Shown piece by piece: positions 10,771 through 19,350 of a stretch of DNA of 64,000 nt. The notes below the pieces were generated by a model that was not told the DNA's origin, ran no database searches, and saw nothing but the letters and a program-made list of their open reading frames with translations. How positions within the stretch are numbered: the stretch's first letter is position 1; every line of letters starts with the position of its first letter. The translations under genes and the position numbers were made by a program. Origin of the DNA: Actomonas sp051209155 (lineage in GTDB: Bacteria; Verrucomicrobiota; Verrucomicrobiia; Opitutales; Opitutaceae); NCBI GenBank assembly GCA_051209155.1, contig JBPJGB010000002.1; one strand, written 5' to 3'.

Positions 10771-11862
10771 CTAGCGCAGCGCGTCGGCCACGGCGGTGGC
10801 GAAGCGGTCCTCGGTGTAGTGGTTGAGAAAATACGTGCGCAGGGCGCCGTCGGGACGCGGGGTCGCCGCGACCGTTTCAAGGGCGTCGGCGATGGCCTTG
10901 GCGGAGCGCTCGCGTGCCGGAATGATGTGCACGTGCTCGGCGGGCAGGCCTTCGGCCACGGCGTGCCAGTCGGTGACGATGAGCGGCAGATCGTAGGCGA
11001 GGGCTTCGAGGATGACGAGCGGATGGGCCTCGGCGTCGTAGCGGGTGGGAAAGAGCAGGACGTCGGCGCCGGTGTAGAGGTGGTGTTTGCTCTCGGCGGT
11101 GACGAAACCGACATGGTCGACCGGCACGCCGGTGCGCGCGATGACGGCGCGGAAAGCGCGTTCAGTGGCGTCGTCGGTGAAGTTGCCGGCGACGGTGAGG
11201 CGCACGCTGCCAGGGCTGCGCCGGTGGGCTTCGACCACGCCGGAAAGCGCGGCGAGCACGCCTTTGGCGCGGGTGCAGTTGCCCACGAAAACGGCATGCA
11301 GGGGACCGCGGCGCGGCGCGGTGCGGCGATGCCATTGCGGGCAGGGGTCGGTGATGCCGTTACGCACCACGACGGTGCGCAGCGGATGGAGGCAGGCAAC
11401 GTCGGCGCGCAGCGCCTCGCCGAGGACGATGGAAAGGTCGGCGCGGCCGAGGGCGCGCCGGACGAGGGCGCGTTCGAAGGGGCGGGCGTGATGTTGCAGC
11501 CAGTGGCCGAGACCGGTGGCGTGCCAGTGCAGCACGAGGCGGCTGGCGAGCGGGCGGCACAGGAACATGACGATGAGATCGCGGTAGAGCGCACTGCGTT
11601 TGCCCGGGGCGGGCACGTAGTAGAGCGTCATGCGCCCGTGGCGTAGGGTCGTGCGCCAGACCTGCCAGACGGCGGCGAACAGGGGCAGGAGTTTGCCGAG
11701 GCGCCATGCGCCAATATCGGCGTGGCTGCGGGAGAGCGGCAGGTTGGCGTGGTGGAGTTCGATCTCGGGCGTGGTCCGGGGCAGGGCGTCGAGCAGGGTC
11801 TGCACCATGAGGCTCTGGCCGTGAATCGGCGGGGGAGTCTGCGCGAGGATCAGCAGCTTCAT
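10771..11862 (-). CDS. Glycosyltransferase family 4
   Basis: 363-residue GT-B glycosyltransferase. The start MKLLILAQTPPPIHGQSLMV fits the GT4 nucleotide-sugar transferases that begin with a PPPxHG loop. The C-terminal domain has VFVGNCTRAKGVLAAL and the donor motif FPTRYDAEAHPLVILEALAY. Convergent with the previous glycosyltransferase (5-nt gap) and divergent from the exosortase gene. The sugar specificity cannot be predicted. Confidence 0.87.
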   Translation of the reverse strand: MKLLILAQTPPPIHGQSLMVQTLLDALPRTTPEIELHHANLPLSRSHADIGAWRLGKLLPLFAAVWQVWRTTLRHGRMTLYYVPAPGKRSALYRDLIVMFLCRPLASRLVLHWHATGLGHWLQHHARPFERALVRRALGRADLSIVLGEALRADVACLHPLRTVVVRNGITDPCPQWHRRTAPRRGPLHAVFVGNCTRAKGVLAALSGVVEAHRRSPGSVRLTVAGNFTDDATERAFRAVIARTGVPVDHVGFVTAESKHHLYTGADVLLFPTRYDAEAHPLVILEALAYDLPLIVTDWHAVAEGLPAEHVHIIPARERSAKAIADALETVAATPRPDGALRTYFLNHYTEDRFATAVADALR

Positions 11863-11944
11863 CGCGGGCTTGGAATGTGGCGCAGCTCTCGGAACACTGC
11901 CCGCCAACTTGAACCGAGACGCTGCGCCAAACCAGTCTGGAATC

Positions 11945-13597
11945 GTGCGATCGCCGTGGGCGGCGGCGGCGGTGTGCGCGTTGCTCGGTTTCGGGGTGTT
12001 TCAGTTCTGGGGCAACGCGGTGCGGGGTTACATCGATACGCGGTCGGTGTTTTGGTGGTGGGGCTGGCAGTGGTTCAACCCGGGTAGCGAGGCGGAACAC
12101 GGGCCGCTGTTGGTCGGGCTGGCGGTATGGTTGGGGTGGCGGAATCTGAACATGTCGGATGTAGGATGTGAGATGTCAGAGGTGGGGAAACTGTGGCCGG
12201 GGGTGGTGGCGATGGTGGGGGCCTTGGCTCTGCATGCCCTGGGCTTCGTGGTGCAGCAGACGCGCATCTCGATTGTGGCGGTGCTGCTGTTTGCGTGGGG
12301 CGTGATGCGACTCGGCGGCGGCGCGCGCTGGGGGCGGGCGACGGTGTTTCCGCTGGGCCTGCTGTTGTTCGCAATTCCGCTCGGGGTTTTGGATGCGGTG
12401 GGGTTTCACCTGCGCTTGGGTGTGATCGCCTCGACGGAGGTGATTGCGCGGACCGTCGGCATCGAAGTGGTGCGCAACGGCACGCAGTTGTTTTCGCCGG
12501 ACGGGAGTTACCAATACGATGTGGCCGCGGCGTGTTCCGGGGTGCGCTCGTTGTTGGCCTTGTTGGCCCTTTCGGCGTTGATCGGCTACCTGTGGGTGCA
12601 CGCATGGTGGCGACGCGGGGCGGTGTTTTTGTTGGCGTTCCCGCTGACCTTTGTGGGCAACGTGGTGCGGATCGCCGCGATCGTGTTTGCGGGCGAGTGG
12701 TTTGGGCAGCGTGCCGGCGAGGTGCTGCACGACTGGGCCGGCTTCCTGGTCTTCGTGATCGTGCTCGGCGGGGTGTTGGCGGCGAGCACGTGGCTGGCGA
12801 AGCGGGAACCCAGGTCACCTACCCCTGCACCAGCGGAGTTGGACGCGGCTGAGGTTTGTCACGTAGGACGTGACAAATGGTCTGCGAGGGTCTGGCGGGC
12901 GGTGGGCGTGGTGGCGTTGGCGGTGGTGGGGACGGTGGGCTTGGTCACGCGCGTGGAATCTTGGGAGGTGCGGGCGGTGGCGGGGATTCCGCTGGCGGAG
13001 GATGGGCTGAACCCGGCGCCGTTGCCGGTGTTTTTGGGCACGGATTGGATCGGTCGGGAAACCGAAGTCACGGCCGTCGAACGCGAGATGTTGCCGCCGG
13101 ACACGGGTTATTCGCGCCGGCTCTATGTGGCGATCGAGGACCGCAACCAGCAGGTGCTGATTTCGATCGTGCTGAGCGGACAGGACCGCACCTCGATCCA
13201 TCGGCCGGAGATCTGTCTGGTGGGGCAGGGGTGGACGATTGGGGCGCGGGAGGAGGCCCGGTTTGAGGGAGCGCAGGACACCGCGGTGCCGGCGGCTTTG
13301 TTGCACTTGCAGCGGGAGGTGCCGCGCCGGGACGGCACGCTCACGCAGGTGCCGGCGCTGTTTGCGTATTGGTTTGTGGGGCAGGACCGCGTGACCACGA
13401 CGACGGCGGAACGGCTGTGGCACACGGCGCTCAATCGACTGCGGTTGCGGCCCGATCGCTGGGCCTACGTGGTGGCGCAGACGGTGCAGTTGAGCGGCGA
13501 GTCCGAAGCCGACGCGCGGGCCCGGATGAACGAGGTCGTGGGGCAGCTTTTACCGCGACTCGTCCCTGCGACGGGCGAGCGGCAACTCCGTGATTGA
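11945..13597 (+). CDS. Exosortase fused to EpsI domain
   Basis: About 550 residues. The N-terminal polytopic domain is an exosortase/archaeosortase with catalytic Cys197 in AAACSGVRSL, Arg242 in FVGNVVRIAAI and His262 in VLHDWAGFLV. A C-terminal EpsI/DUF3485-like domain follows (from about residue 320; SGQDRTSIHRPEICLVGQGW is characteristic). Exosortases process PEP-CTERM-type proteins and are often encoded with exopolysaccharide genes, as here. GTG 11945 is chosen because the 25 codons back to TTG 11870 lack the strong GC bias at third positions. Two short intergenic-type repeats lie in frame inside the gene, at 12151-12185 and 12855-12878. No PEP-CTERM substrate was seen in the window. Confidence 0.9.
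   Translation: MRSPWAAAAVCALLGFGVFQFWGNAVRGYIDTRSVFWWWGWQWFNPGSEAEHGPLLVGLAVWLGWRNLNMSDVGCEMSEVGKLWPGVVAMVGALALHALGFVVQQTRISIVAVLLFAWGVMRLGGGARWGRATVFPLGLLLFAIPLGVLDAVGFHLRLGVIASTEVIARTVGIEVVRNGTQLFSPDGSYQYDVAAACSGVRSLLALLALSALIGYLWVHAWWRRGAVFLLAFPLTFVGNVVRIAAIVFAGEWFGQRAGEVLHDWAGFLVFVIVLGGVLAASTWLAKREPRSPTPAPAELDAAEVCHVGRDKWSARVWRAVGVVALAVVGTVGLVTRVESWEVRAVAGIPLAEDGLNPAPLPVFLGTDWIGRETEVTAVEREMLPPDTGYSRRLYVAIEDRNQQVLISIVLSGQDRTSIHRPEICLVGQGWTIGAREEARFEGAQDTAVPAALLHLQREVPRRDGTLTQVPALFAYWFVGQDRVTTTTAERLWHTALNRLRLRPDRWAYVVAQTVQLSGESEADARARMNEVVGQLLPRLVPATGERQLRD
12151..12185. repeat. GATGT-type tandem repeat inside exosortase gene
   Basis: Imperfect tandem units of the form ATGTCGGATGTAGGATGTG fall within the exosortase reading frame. 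They encode a polar Met-Ser-Asp-Val-Gly-Cys-Glu-Met loop (residues about 67-81) between two hydrophobic segments. The composition differs from the surrounding gene. Confidence 0.5.
12855..12878. repeat. Interspersed palindrome, copy 2 (in-frame in exosortase)
   Basis: The sequence TTTGTCACGT-AGG-ACGTGACAAA forms a perfect 10-bp inverted repeat. It is read in frame as Cys-His-Val-Gly-Arg-Asp-Lys in the linker between the exosortase and EpsI domains. It matches copy 1 at 3301-3323 closely, including the following TGG when copy 1 is read on the minus strand. Confidence 0.85.
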
Positions 13598-13631
13598 ACT
13601 TTAACCGGGGGCCCGCACGCTGCGCAGCCTC

Positions 13632-15212
13632 TTGGAATCAACCAGTGTCGCCGACTTCGCTCTGTTGATCGCCGAGGGTGACCCAGTAAACTGGTCGCTC
13701 GCGGCTGCGCTGGTGTTGGGCCTGGGCGCAGGCTTCTTTGTGGTCTGGATGCTGTCGCGCAACACCCTGCGGCAGGCGCGGGAACAGGCCGACCAAGTGC
13801 TGGCGGTGGCGCGTCGCGAGGCCGCCGTGGCCGCGGAGGAAATCAAACAAGCCGCCGAAAAGGACCTGGCCACCCGACGCACTGCGCTCAACCGCGAGTT
13901 TGACCGGCGCGATATCGAGATCGACGTGCGGCTGCGCGAGATTCGTTCCCATGAAGAGTCCCTGGGCGCGCTGGACTTTGAGTTGGAGCAGAAGGGCGAG
14001 CGCCTGCAGCGCGAGGCCGCCGCGATCAAGCAGGCCCGCGACGCGATTCGCGCCCAATCGAAATCGCTGCGCAAGCGCCTCGAAGGCGTGGCGCAGATGG
14101 ACGCCGCAGAGATTCAACAAGCCTTGCGGGACGAGGTGCAGATCGAGTGTCAGGACGAGTTGCGTGCGCTGCGTCGGCAGATCCTGGAACGCTCCGAGCA
14201 GGACGTGAAAAACGAGGCACGCCGCATTCTGATCGCGGCGATGCAGCGCCTCTCCTCCCAGCCCAACAACGACCTCACCGCCACCATCGTGCAGTTGCCG
14301 AGCGAGGACATGAAGGGCCGCATCATCGGACGCGAAGGACGGAACATTAAGTCCTTCGAAGCCTCCACCGGCGTCACCCTGCTCATCGACGAGTCGCCGC
14401 AGATGGTGCTCATCTCCTCGTTCGACCCGGTGCGTCGTGAAGTCGCCCGCGTGGCTTTGGAGGCCCTGGTTAAGGATGGCCGTATCCATCCGGCCAATAT
14501 TGAGGAGTTTGTGAACCAAGCCCGTGAGGAAATCGACCTCAAGGTCGAGCAGGCCGGTGAGGACGCCGTGGCCCAGCTTTCGATCAATGGGCTGCACCCG
14601 GAGGTCATCAAACTGCTCGGCCGCCTGAAGTATCGTTTTTCCTATACGCAGAATGCGCTCGATCACTCAATCGAGGTCGGCCAGCTCTGTTCGATGCTCG
14701 CCAGTGAGCTTGGGCTCGATCCACAGGTCGCGAAGCGAGCGGGTCTGCTGCACGATATCGGCAAGGGCATCGAGGGCGATTACGAGGGCAGCCACGCCGC
14801 GATCGGCGCGGAGTTTGTGAAGCGTCACGGCGAGACGGCGACGGTGGTCAACGCGATCGCCGCCCATCACGAAGAAGTGCCGCCGGAGTCAATTTATGCA
14901 GGGCTGGTGATCCTGGCCGACACCGTGTCGGCGGTGCGTCCGGGCGCGCGGGCCGAGTCGATGCAAAGTTACATTCAGCGGCTGGATCGACTGGAAAAGT
15001 TGGCACGTTCGATTGATGGCGTGCGGCAGGCTTTTGCCATCCAAGCCGGACGCGAAGTGCGTGTGGTGGTGAACCCGAATGTGGTGAGCGACGACGAGGC
15101 CAGCGAGATCGCCAAAAAGCTGCGCCAGCGCATCGAAGAAGAGCTGCAATATCCGAGCACGATCCGCGTGACCGTGATCCGCGAGAGCCGCTTTACGGAG
15201 ACGGCCACCTAG
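13632..15212 (+). CDS. rny: Ribonuclease Y
   Basis: 526-residue membrane-anchored endoribonuclease that starts decay of many mRNAs. In order: one N-terminal transmembrane segment (about 22-40), a long coiled coil (45-200), a KH domain with GRIIGREGRNIKSFEASTGV (about 230-250), and an HD domain with LLHDIGKGIEGDYEGSHAAI around residue 374. Length is typical of the family. No ATG is available before the membrane segment; TTG 13632 is the best start. It follows the exosortase gene by 34 nt on the same strand. Confidence 0.95.
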   Translation: MESTSVADFALLIAEGDPVNWSLAAALVLGLGAGFFVVWMLSRNTLRQAREQADQVLAVARREAAVAAEEIKQAAEKDLATRRTALNREFDRRDIEIDVRLREIRSHEESLGALDFELEQKGERLQREAAAIKQARDAIRAQSKSLRKRLEGVAQMDAAEIQQALRDEVQIECQDELRALRRQILERSEQDVKNEARRILIAAMQRLSSQPNNDLTATIVQLPSEDMKGRIIGREGRNIKSFEASTGVTLLIDESPQMVLISSFDPVRREVARVALEALVKDGRIHPANIEEFVNQAREEIDLKVEQAGEDAVAQLSINGLHPEVIKLLGRLKYRFSYTQNALDHSIEVGQLCSMLASELGLDPQVAKRAGLLHDIGKGIEGDYEGSHAAIGAEFVKRHGETATVVNAIAAHHEEVPPESIYAGLVILADTVSAVRPGARAESMQSYIQRLDRLEKLARSIDGVRQAFAIQAGREVRVVVNPNVVSDDEASEIAKKLRQRIEEELQYPSTIRVTVIRESRFTETAT

Positions 15213-15218
15213 GTTTGG

Positions 15219-15309
15219 CCCACGGACCACACGGAAAACACGGAAGCGCCAGCGGGTTTGATACCGGCTGATTTGGATTTCCATCCGTGTCTTCCGTGTG
15301 TTCCGTGGG
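15219..15309. repeat. Inverted CACGGA-repeat hairpin between rny and queF
   Basis: Two 26-nt arms (15219-15244 and 15284-15309) are complementary with two mismatches. Each is itself a run of CACGGA-like units (for example CCACACGGAAAACACGGA). The element fills almost all of the rny-queF gap and ends 10 nt before the queF start. It may attenuate or stabilise the transcript, but the sequence shows only the structure. Confidence 0.8.
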
Positions 15310-15319
15310 CGCCTCCATC

Positions 15320-15697
15320 ATGGCCGATCCAAAGATTCTTGAGACCTTTCCCAATCCCGCGCCGAAGCGGGATTTTCTGATTGAGCATACCCACCACGAG
15401 TTCACCTCGCTGTGCCCGATGACGGGGCACCCGGATTTTGCCCATATCACGGTGCGTTACGTGGCCAACAAGACCTGCGTCGAACTCAAGTCGCTCAAGC
15501 TCTACTTCCACGCTTACCGCAACGAGGGCATCTTCTTCGAGGCGGCGACCAACCAAATCTGCGACGACCTCGGCGCGGCGCTCAAGCCGCGCTCGCTGGT
15601 GATCGTGGCCGATTGGAAGGCGCGCGGCGGTTTCAGCTCCCGCGTGACCGCCGAGTGGAAGCCGCCGACAAAAAAGGCTAAACGCGTTCGGAAGTAG
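15320..15697 (+). CDS. queF: NADPH-dependent 7-cyano-7-deazaguanine reductase QueF
   Basis: 125-residue type I QueF of the T-fold family, which reduces preQ0 to preQ1 in queuosine biosynthesis. The catalytic cysteine is in SLCPMTGHPDFA with the Asp seven residues later. The NADPH-binding QueF motif is ELKSLKLYFHAYRNEG followed by FFE. ATG 15320 gives the normal compact length; in-frame upstream codons are part of the inverted repeat. No preQ1 riboswitch pattern was seen upstream. Confidence 0.95.
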   Translation: MADPKILETFPNPAPKRDFLIEHTHHEFTSLCPMTGHPDFAHITVRYVANKTCVELKSLKLYFHAYRNEGIFFEAATNQICDDLGAALKPRSLVIVADWKARGGFSSRVTAEWKPPTKKAKRVRK

Positions 15698-15720
15698 CGC
15701 CGAAGACAGCTGTCCCGAGC

Positions 15721-17133
15721 GTGTCCGCCTCCGTTTTTGATCTTCCGCAGGGACATCCTGCCCGTCAGCGGGCCATCATTCGGCGCAGTCTGAAGATGAG
15801 CTCCTTCGAGGCGGTGCTGGCCATGCCGCTCGTTTACACCGGGCAGCCGGCCAACTTGGTCCTGGCGGCGCTGCTGGCGTCGGGACTGCAACTCGAACCG
15901 GGCGCCTACGGCCTCGTGGTTTCGCTGCCATTTTGGTGCAACATGCTGCAGCTCTTCGTGACGCCGGTGCTGAGTCGCTGGTTCGCGATGCGGCAGATCT
16001 TCATCACGGCGATTTGGCTGCACATCATCATCTGGGGTTGTTTTGCCAGCACGCTGCTGATCGCGCCGGAGTGGTCGCTGGCGCACGCGGTGCCGCTGTC
16101 GGTTGGCTTCGTCGGCGGTGCCGGCATGGTGGCGGCGGTGATGGGTGTGGCGTGGACGGCCTACATGCAGTCCTGGGTGCCGGCGCGCGTGCGGGGCGCC
16201 TACTTTGCGAAGCGCAATCGCCTCGCGCAGGTCTCCAACTTTGCGTTTCTGCTCTTGGCCGGCTGGGCGTTGATGAGGCCAGAGCTGCCGGTCATCGCCG
16301 GCCTCATCCTATTCGCCTGCTGGACTCGCGCGATCTCGGCGATCGTGGCGGGCAACACGCCGGCCCGCGGCGATCCGGTGGCGGCGGAGCGCGTGCCGTG
16401 GCAGGCGCAATGGGCAGCGTTGCGCGGCAACAAGCGCTACCTGCGGTCGGTGTTTTTTGTGGCGGCGTGGATGGCGGTGTTGAACGGCTACGGCGCGTTC
16501 CAGCCGGTCTTCATGCTGCGGGTGCTGACGGACAACGCCGGCCTGGCCTCGTTGCCCTTGGCCTTGTCGCTGCTCTTCGGTGCACTCGCGCTGCCGGCGT
16601 GGGGGAAGCTGCTCGATCGCTACGGCGCGCGTCCGGTCTTGTTCAATGCGGTCGGCTTGTGGGCGCTGATCGGGTTGCCGTGGTCGATCGTGACGAAGGA
16701 CACGCAGTGGCTGCTCTACGTGGTCTGGGCCTTCACCGGCGCGGTCAACGCTGGCATCGTGGTGGGGCAGCTCAACCTGCTGATGAAGCTCGTGCCGCCG
16801 GAGTGCAAGGCGCTCGCGGTCGGACTGAACATCGCGGCCGGTTCGGTCGGCACCGCGATCGCGCCGATTGTGACCGGACAATTGCTGGAGGCGCTCATGG
16901 CGCACGGCTGGACGGAGTTGCAGACCTACCACGCGTTCTTCGCGACGATGCCGCTCTTCGCGCTCGGGGTGCTGTTCCTCCTGCGCAAGGTCGAGGAGCC
17001 GCGATCGGCGCCGGTCAATCACGTGCTCGGCGCGTTGCGCAACGTGCGCACCCTCGGCGCGGCTTTGGGCCTCGGCTTCATCTCGCAATCGCTCTTCACC
17101 CCGCGCGGGCCGGGCAAGCGCAGCGAGTATTGA
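15721..17133 (+). CDS. MFS transporter
   Basis: 470-residue polytopic membrane protein, GTG start, 23 nt after queF. Twelve or so hydrophobic segments are visible. The loop SWVPARVRGAYFAKRNRLAQ after the fourth to fifth segment fits the cytoplasmic loop of major facilitator proteins, and GKLLDRYGARPV in the second half is the repeated A-like motif. The substrate is unknown. Proximity to queF might suggest a link with queuosine precursors but could be chance. Confidence 0.82.
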   Translation: MSASVFDLPQGHPARQRAIIRRSLKMSSFEAVLAMPLVYTGQPANLVLAALLASGLQLEPGAYGLVVSLPFWCNMLQLFVTPVLSRWFAMRQIFITAIWLHIIIWGCFASTLLIAPEWSLAHAVPLSVGFVGGAGMVAAVMGVAWTAYMQSWVPARVRGAYFAKRNRLAQVSNFAFLLLAGWALMRPELPVIAGLILFACWTRAISAIVAGNTPARGDPVAAERVPWQAQWAALRGNKRYLRSVFFVAAWMAVLNGYGAFQPVFMLRVLTDNAGLASLPLALSLLFGALALPAWGKLLDRYGARPVLFNAVGLWALIGLPWSIVTKDTQWLLYVVWAFTGAVNAGIVVGQLNLLMKLVPPECKALAVGLNIAAGSVGTAIAPIVTGQLLEALMAHGWTELQTYHAFFATMPLFALGVLFLLRKVEEPRSAPVNHVLGALRNVRTLGAALGLGFISQSLFTPRGPGKRSEY

Positions 17134-17192
17134 GCTGGGGCATCTTGATTTTGCGGGCACCAAATCCCGTGAATCGGGTTTATGAACCTGAT

Positions 17193-17375
17193 ATGCCCCT
17201 GCTCACTGTTCTGCTCTGTGTCATCCTGCCGCCGGTCGGCGTCGCGGTAACTCGCGGCCTCGGCAAAGACTTTGTCATCAACCTGCTGCTCACGTTGCTC
17301 ATGTGGCTGCCGGGTGCGATCCACGCGCTCATTGTCTGCAGCAACGGCCAGAGTTCTTCCTCGACCGCGGCCTGA
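17193..17375 (+). CDS. YqaE/Pmp3 family membrane peptide
   Basis: 60-residue peptide with two hydrophobic segments: LLTVLLCVILPPVGVAV and FVINLLLTLLMWLPGAIHAL. The ILPPxGV turn and the second segment ending in P-G-x-I-H-A are the signature of the Pmp3/UPF0057 family, small stress-related plasma-membrane proteins. It is preceded by 59 nt of non-coding sequence after the MFS gene. Confidence 0.85.
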   Translation: MPLLTVLLCVILPPVGVAVTRGLGKDFVINLLLTLLMWLPGAIHALIVCSNGQSSSSTAA

Positions 17376-17441
17376 TTATTGATGCGGCCACGCTCGCCCG
17401 CCCCGCTTGCAAGCGAGGCAGGCGGCGTGTCGCTTGACGGC

Positions 17442-19022
17442 TCAGCGCGGCGCTTCGAGCCAATCTTCCAGAATCTCCATGATGGGCTGGGGCGGCTCGC
17501 CGTTGCTTTCCCAGGCGGTGGGTGAGCCGGCGGCAAGCAATAATTGCGCGACGGCGCGGTGGTCGCGCTCGGTCGGATCGTTCGCGTAGGTGCGGCAGCC
17601 TTCGGCGGCCCAGATCAGAGCTTGGGCTTTGAACTCGCGATCGAGCGCGGTGAGGGATGCGCCGTGTTCTATCAACACGCGCACGGTGGCGGGTTTGCCA
17701 GCGTAGGCGGCGGCGTGCAAAGGCGTGCGGCCGTCGGCGGGATCAACCGGACTCGCGTCGAAGCCGCATTCGAGCATGGCGGCGAGGCCGTCGCCGTCGC
17801 CGTTTTCCGCGAGCTGGAAAAGCACGCGGGTGTGTTCGGCGGTGAGCTGGTCAAGCAGACCGGGATGGTTGTCGGCCAGCGTGCGGGCGGTCTCGCGATC
17901 ACCTTGTGCGGCCACGGCGGTGAAGCGGTCGATCGTGGCGAGATCGGACTCGGCGTCGTGCGCGCGCAACCAGTCGGCGGCGGCGGTGTTGCCGTTGAGG
18001 CAGGCGAGCGCGTAGGGCGTGCGTCCGTCGCGGCGGGCGCGTTGGAAATCGGCGCCATGCGTCGCGAGCAATTCGAAGACCTCCGGACCCGAGCGGCGCG
18101 CGGCGAGGTGGGCGACGGTTTCCTGTTGTTCGCCGTTGAGTTGATTGGGATCGGCGTCGTGTTCGAGCAGCCAGCGAGTGCCGGCGGTGGTGCCGGTCCA
18201 CTGCAACTGGGCGTAGAGCGGAGCGGAGCCGTCCGTCGCCCACGGCGTGTCGACCGTCGCCCCGTGGCGATGCAAGAGATCGAGCGCGGCGGTGTCGCCG
18301 CTCATCGCCGCGAGGGTGAGAGTGACGCCGTCGTTCGGGTCGGCGCCGGCGTCGAGCAGCACTTCGGCCAAGGGCAGCAGTCGCGTGGTGCAGATCGCGC
18401 CCCAGAGCACGCCGCGTTTCACGCCGTGGTGTTCCCACGGGAAACGGGTGTGCGGATCGGCGCCCAGCTCAAGCAGGCGACGGGCGAGGGTGACGATGCC
18501 CTCCGCCCGTCGCGGATCGGTGGCGGCGAGACAGGTGTGGCAGAGGTAGTGCAGCGGCAACCAGTCGCGGGCGCCGGTCGGTCGGGTAGCCGACTCCGGG
18601 TCGAGGAGTTGCGTGGCCGCGTCGATATCACCGAGCACGAGCGAGGGGGCGAGGCCGGCGTGGGCGATGCCGGGATGCAGCGCCAGCAGGCGCAGGGCGC
18701 GATCGCGGCGGCCGTCGGTGGCGGCTTCGACGAAGGCGTTGACGGCCGCGTCGAAAGCGAGGGTGCGATCCTCGACGTGTTCGCGCAGGGCGTTCCAGGA
18801 GGTGAAGCCGTGCTCGCGGGCGATGACGGACTGGGCGTCGTGCAGGGCGATGCGGCGGGTGGCGAGCGCCGCGGCGTCGAGATCGGCGAAGGCCGGGAGT
18901 TGGCGGAAGCGAGCCTGAGCGGCGTCGTCGGACGCGCGGGCGGCGCGGAGGAGTTCCTTGGCCTGTTGTTTGAGTTGGCCGAGATGCGGGCGCTCGGGGA
19001 GCGCGGCTGACTGAGTGGTCAT
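17442..19022 (-). CDS. Ankyrin repeat protein
   Basis: About 526 residues. The N-terminal region (LPERPHLGQLKQQAKELLRA through AQSVIAREHGFTSWNALREH) is the helical cap seen in many bacterial ankyrin proteins. Ankyrin-like units follow, for example LLELGADPHTRFPWEHHGVK, VLLDAGADPNDGVTLTLAA, GRTPLHAAAYAGKPATVRVL and IEHGASLTALD. No signal peptide or enzyme domain is visible, so it is likely a cytosolic protein-interaction scaffold. ATG 19022 has GGAT at a suitable distance; ATG 19034 four codons earlier is possible. Confidence 0.8.
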   Translation of the reverse strand: MTTQSAALPERPHLGQLKQQAKELLRAARASDDAAQARFRQLPAFADLDAAALATRRIALHDAQSVIAREHGFTSWNALREHVEDRTLAFDAAVNAFVEAATDGRRDRALRLLALHPGIAHAGLAPSLVLGDIDAATQLLDPESATRPTGARDWLPLHYLCHTCLAATDPRRAEGIVTLARRLLELGADPHTRFPWEHHGVKRGVLWGAICTTRLLPLAEVLLDAGADPNDGVTLTLAAMSGDTAALDLLHRHGATVDTPWATDGSAPLYAQLQWTGTTAGTRWLLEHDADPNQLNGEQQETVAHLAARRSGPEVFELLATHGADFQRARRDGRTPYALACLNGNTAAADWLRAHDAESDLATIDRFTAVAAQGDRETARTLADNHPGLLDQLTAEHTRVLFQLAENGDGDGLAAMLECGFDASPVDPADGRTPLHAAAYAGKPATVRVLIEHGASLTALDREFKAQALIWAAEGCRTYANDPTERDHRAVAQLLLAAGSPTAWESNGEPPQPIMEILEDWLEAPR

Positions 19023-19220
19023 GTTTGGATCCATGCTTGAGGCCGGTGGTCCGCAGCCTGGCCAGCACGGTCGGATGACGTGCAGTCGATGAGGAGAAAG
19101 GGGTGGACTCAGTCCTTCGCGCGGACCCGCTGGCGCCCCGCGGCGCACGTGCGAACCTCAGGCCAGCAAGCCGGCGGTGTCAACGCGCGGATGTGGTTGG
19201 CGCGATTGCGACGAACTACA

Positions 19221-19313
19221 GAAAGGCAAATTGACCGACGCTGGGGATGGTTTTGTGGGTCAATGCAGTGGTGGGCGGCAGGCTGCGGTGGAGGATACCG
19301 AGGGCCTGAGGGA
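19221..19313 (-). pseudogene. Relic of an alpha/beta hydrolase gene
   Basis: This 93-nt stretch aligns with 20643-20735 inside the hydrolase gene at roughly three quarters identity with one gap. It includes the exact shared run GGAGGATACCGAGGGCCTG. It corresponds to the part of the hydrolase just before its catalytic His (LGILRRSLPATTPLTHEVIP). No open frame surrounds it. The rest of the 19023-19350 gap, between the ankyrin gene and the next gene, shows nothing else recognisable. Confidence 0.65.
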
Positions 19314-19350
19314 CATGACATCGCCGCAAGTCTTGTGTGGGCATGGAGCG

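Noticed and set aside
15213..15319. Possible preQ1 riboswitch ahead of queF
   Set aside because: The gap is taken up by the CACGGA inverted repeat, and the short C-rich loop and A-rich tail of a preQ1-I aptamer are missing.
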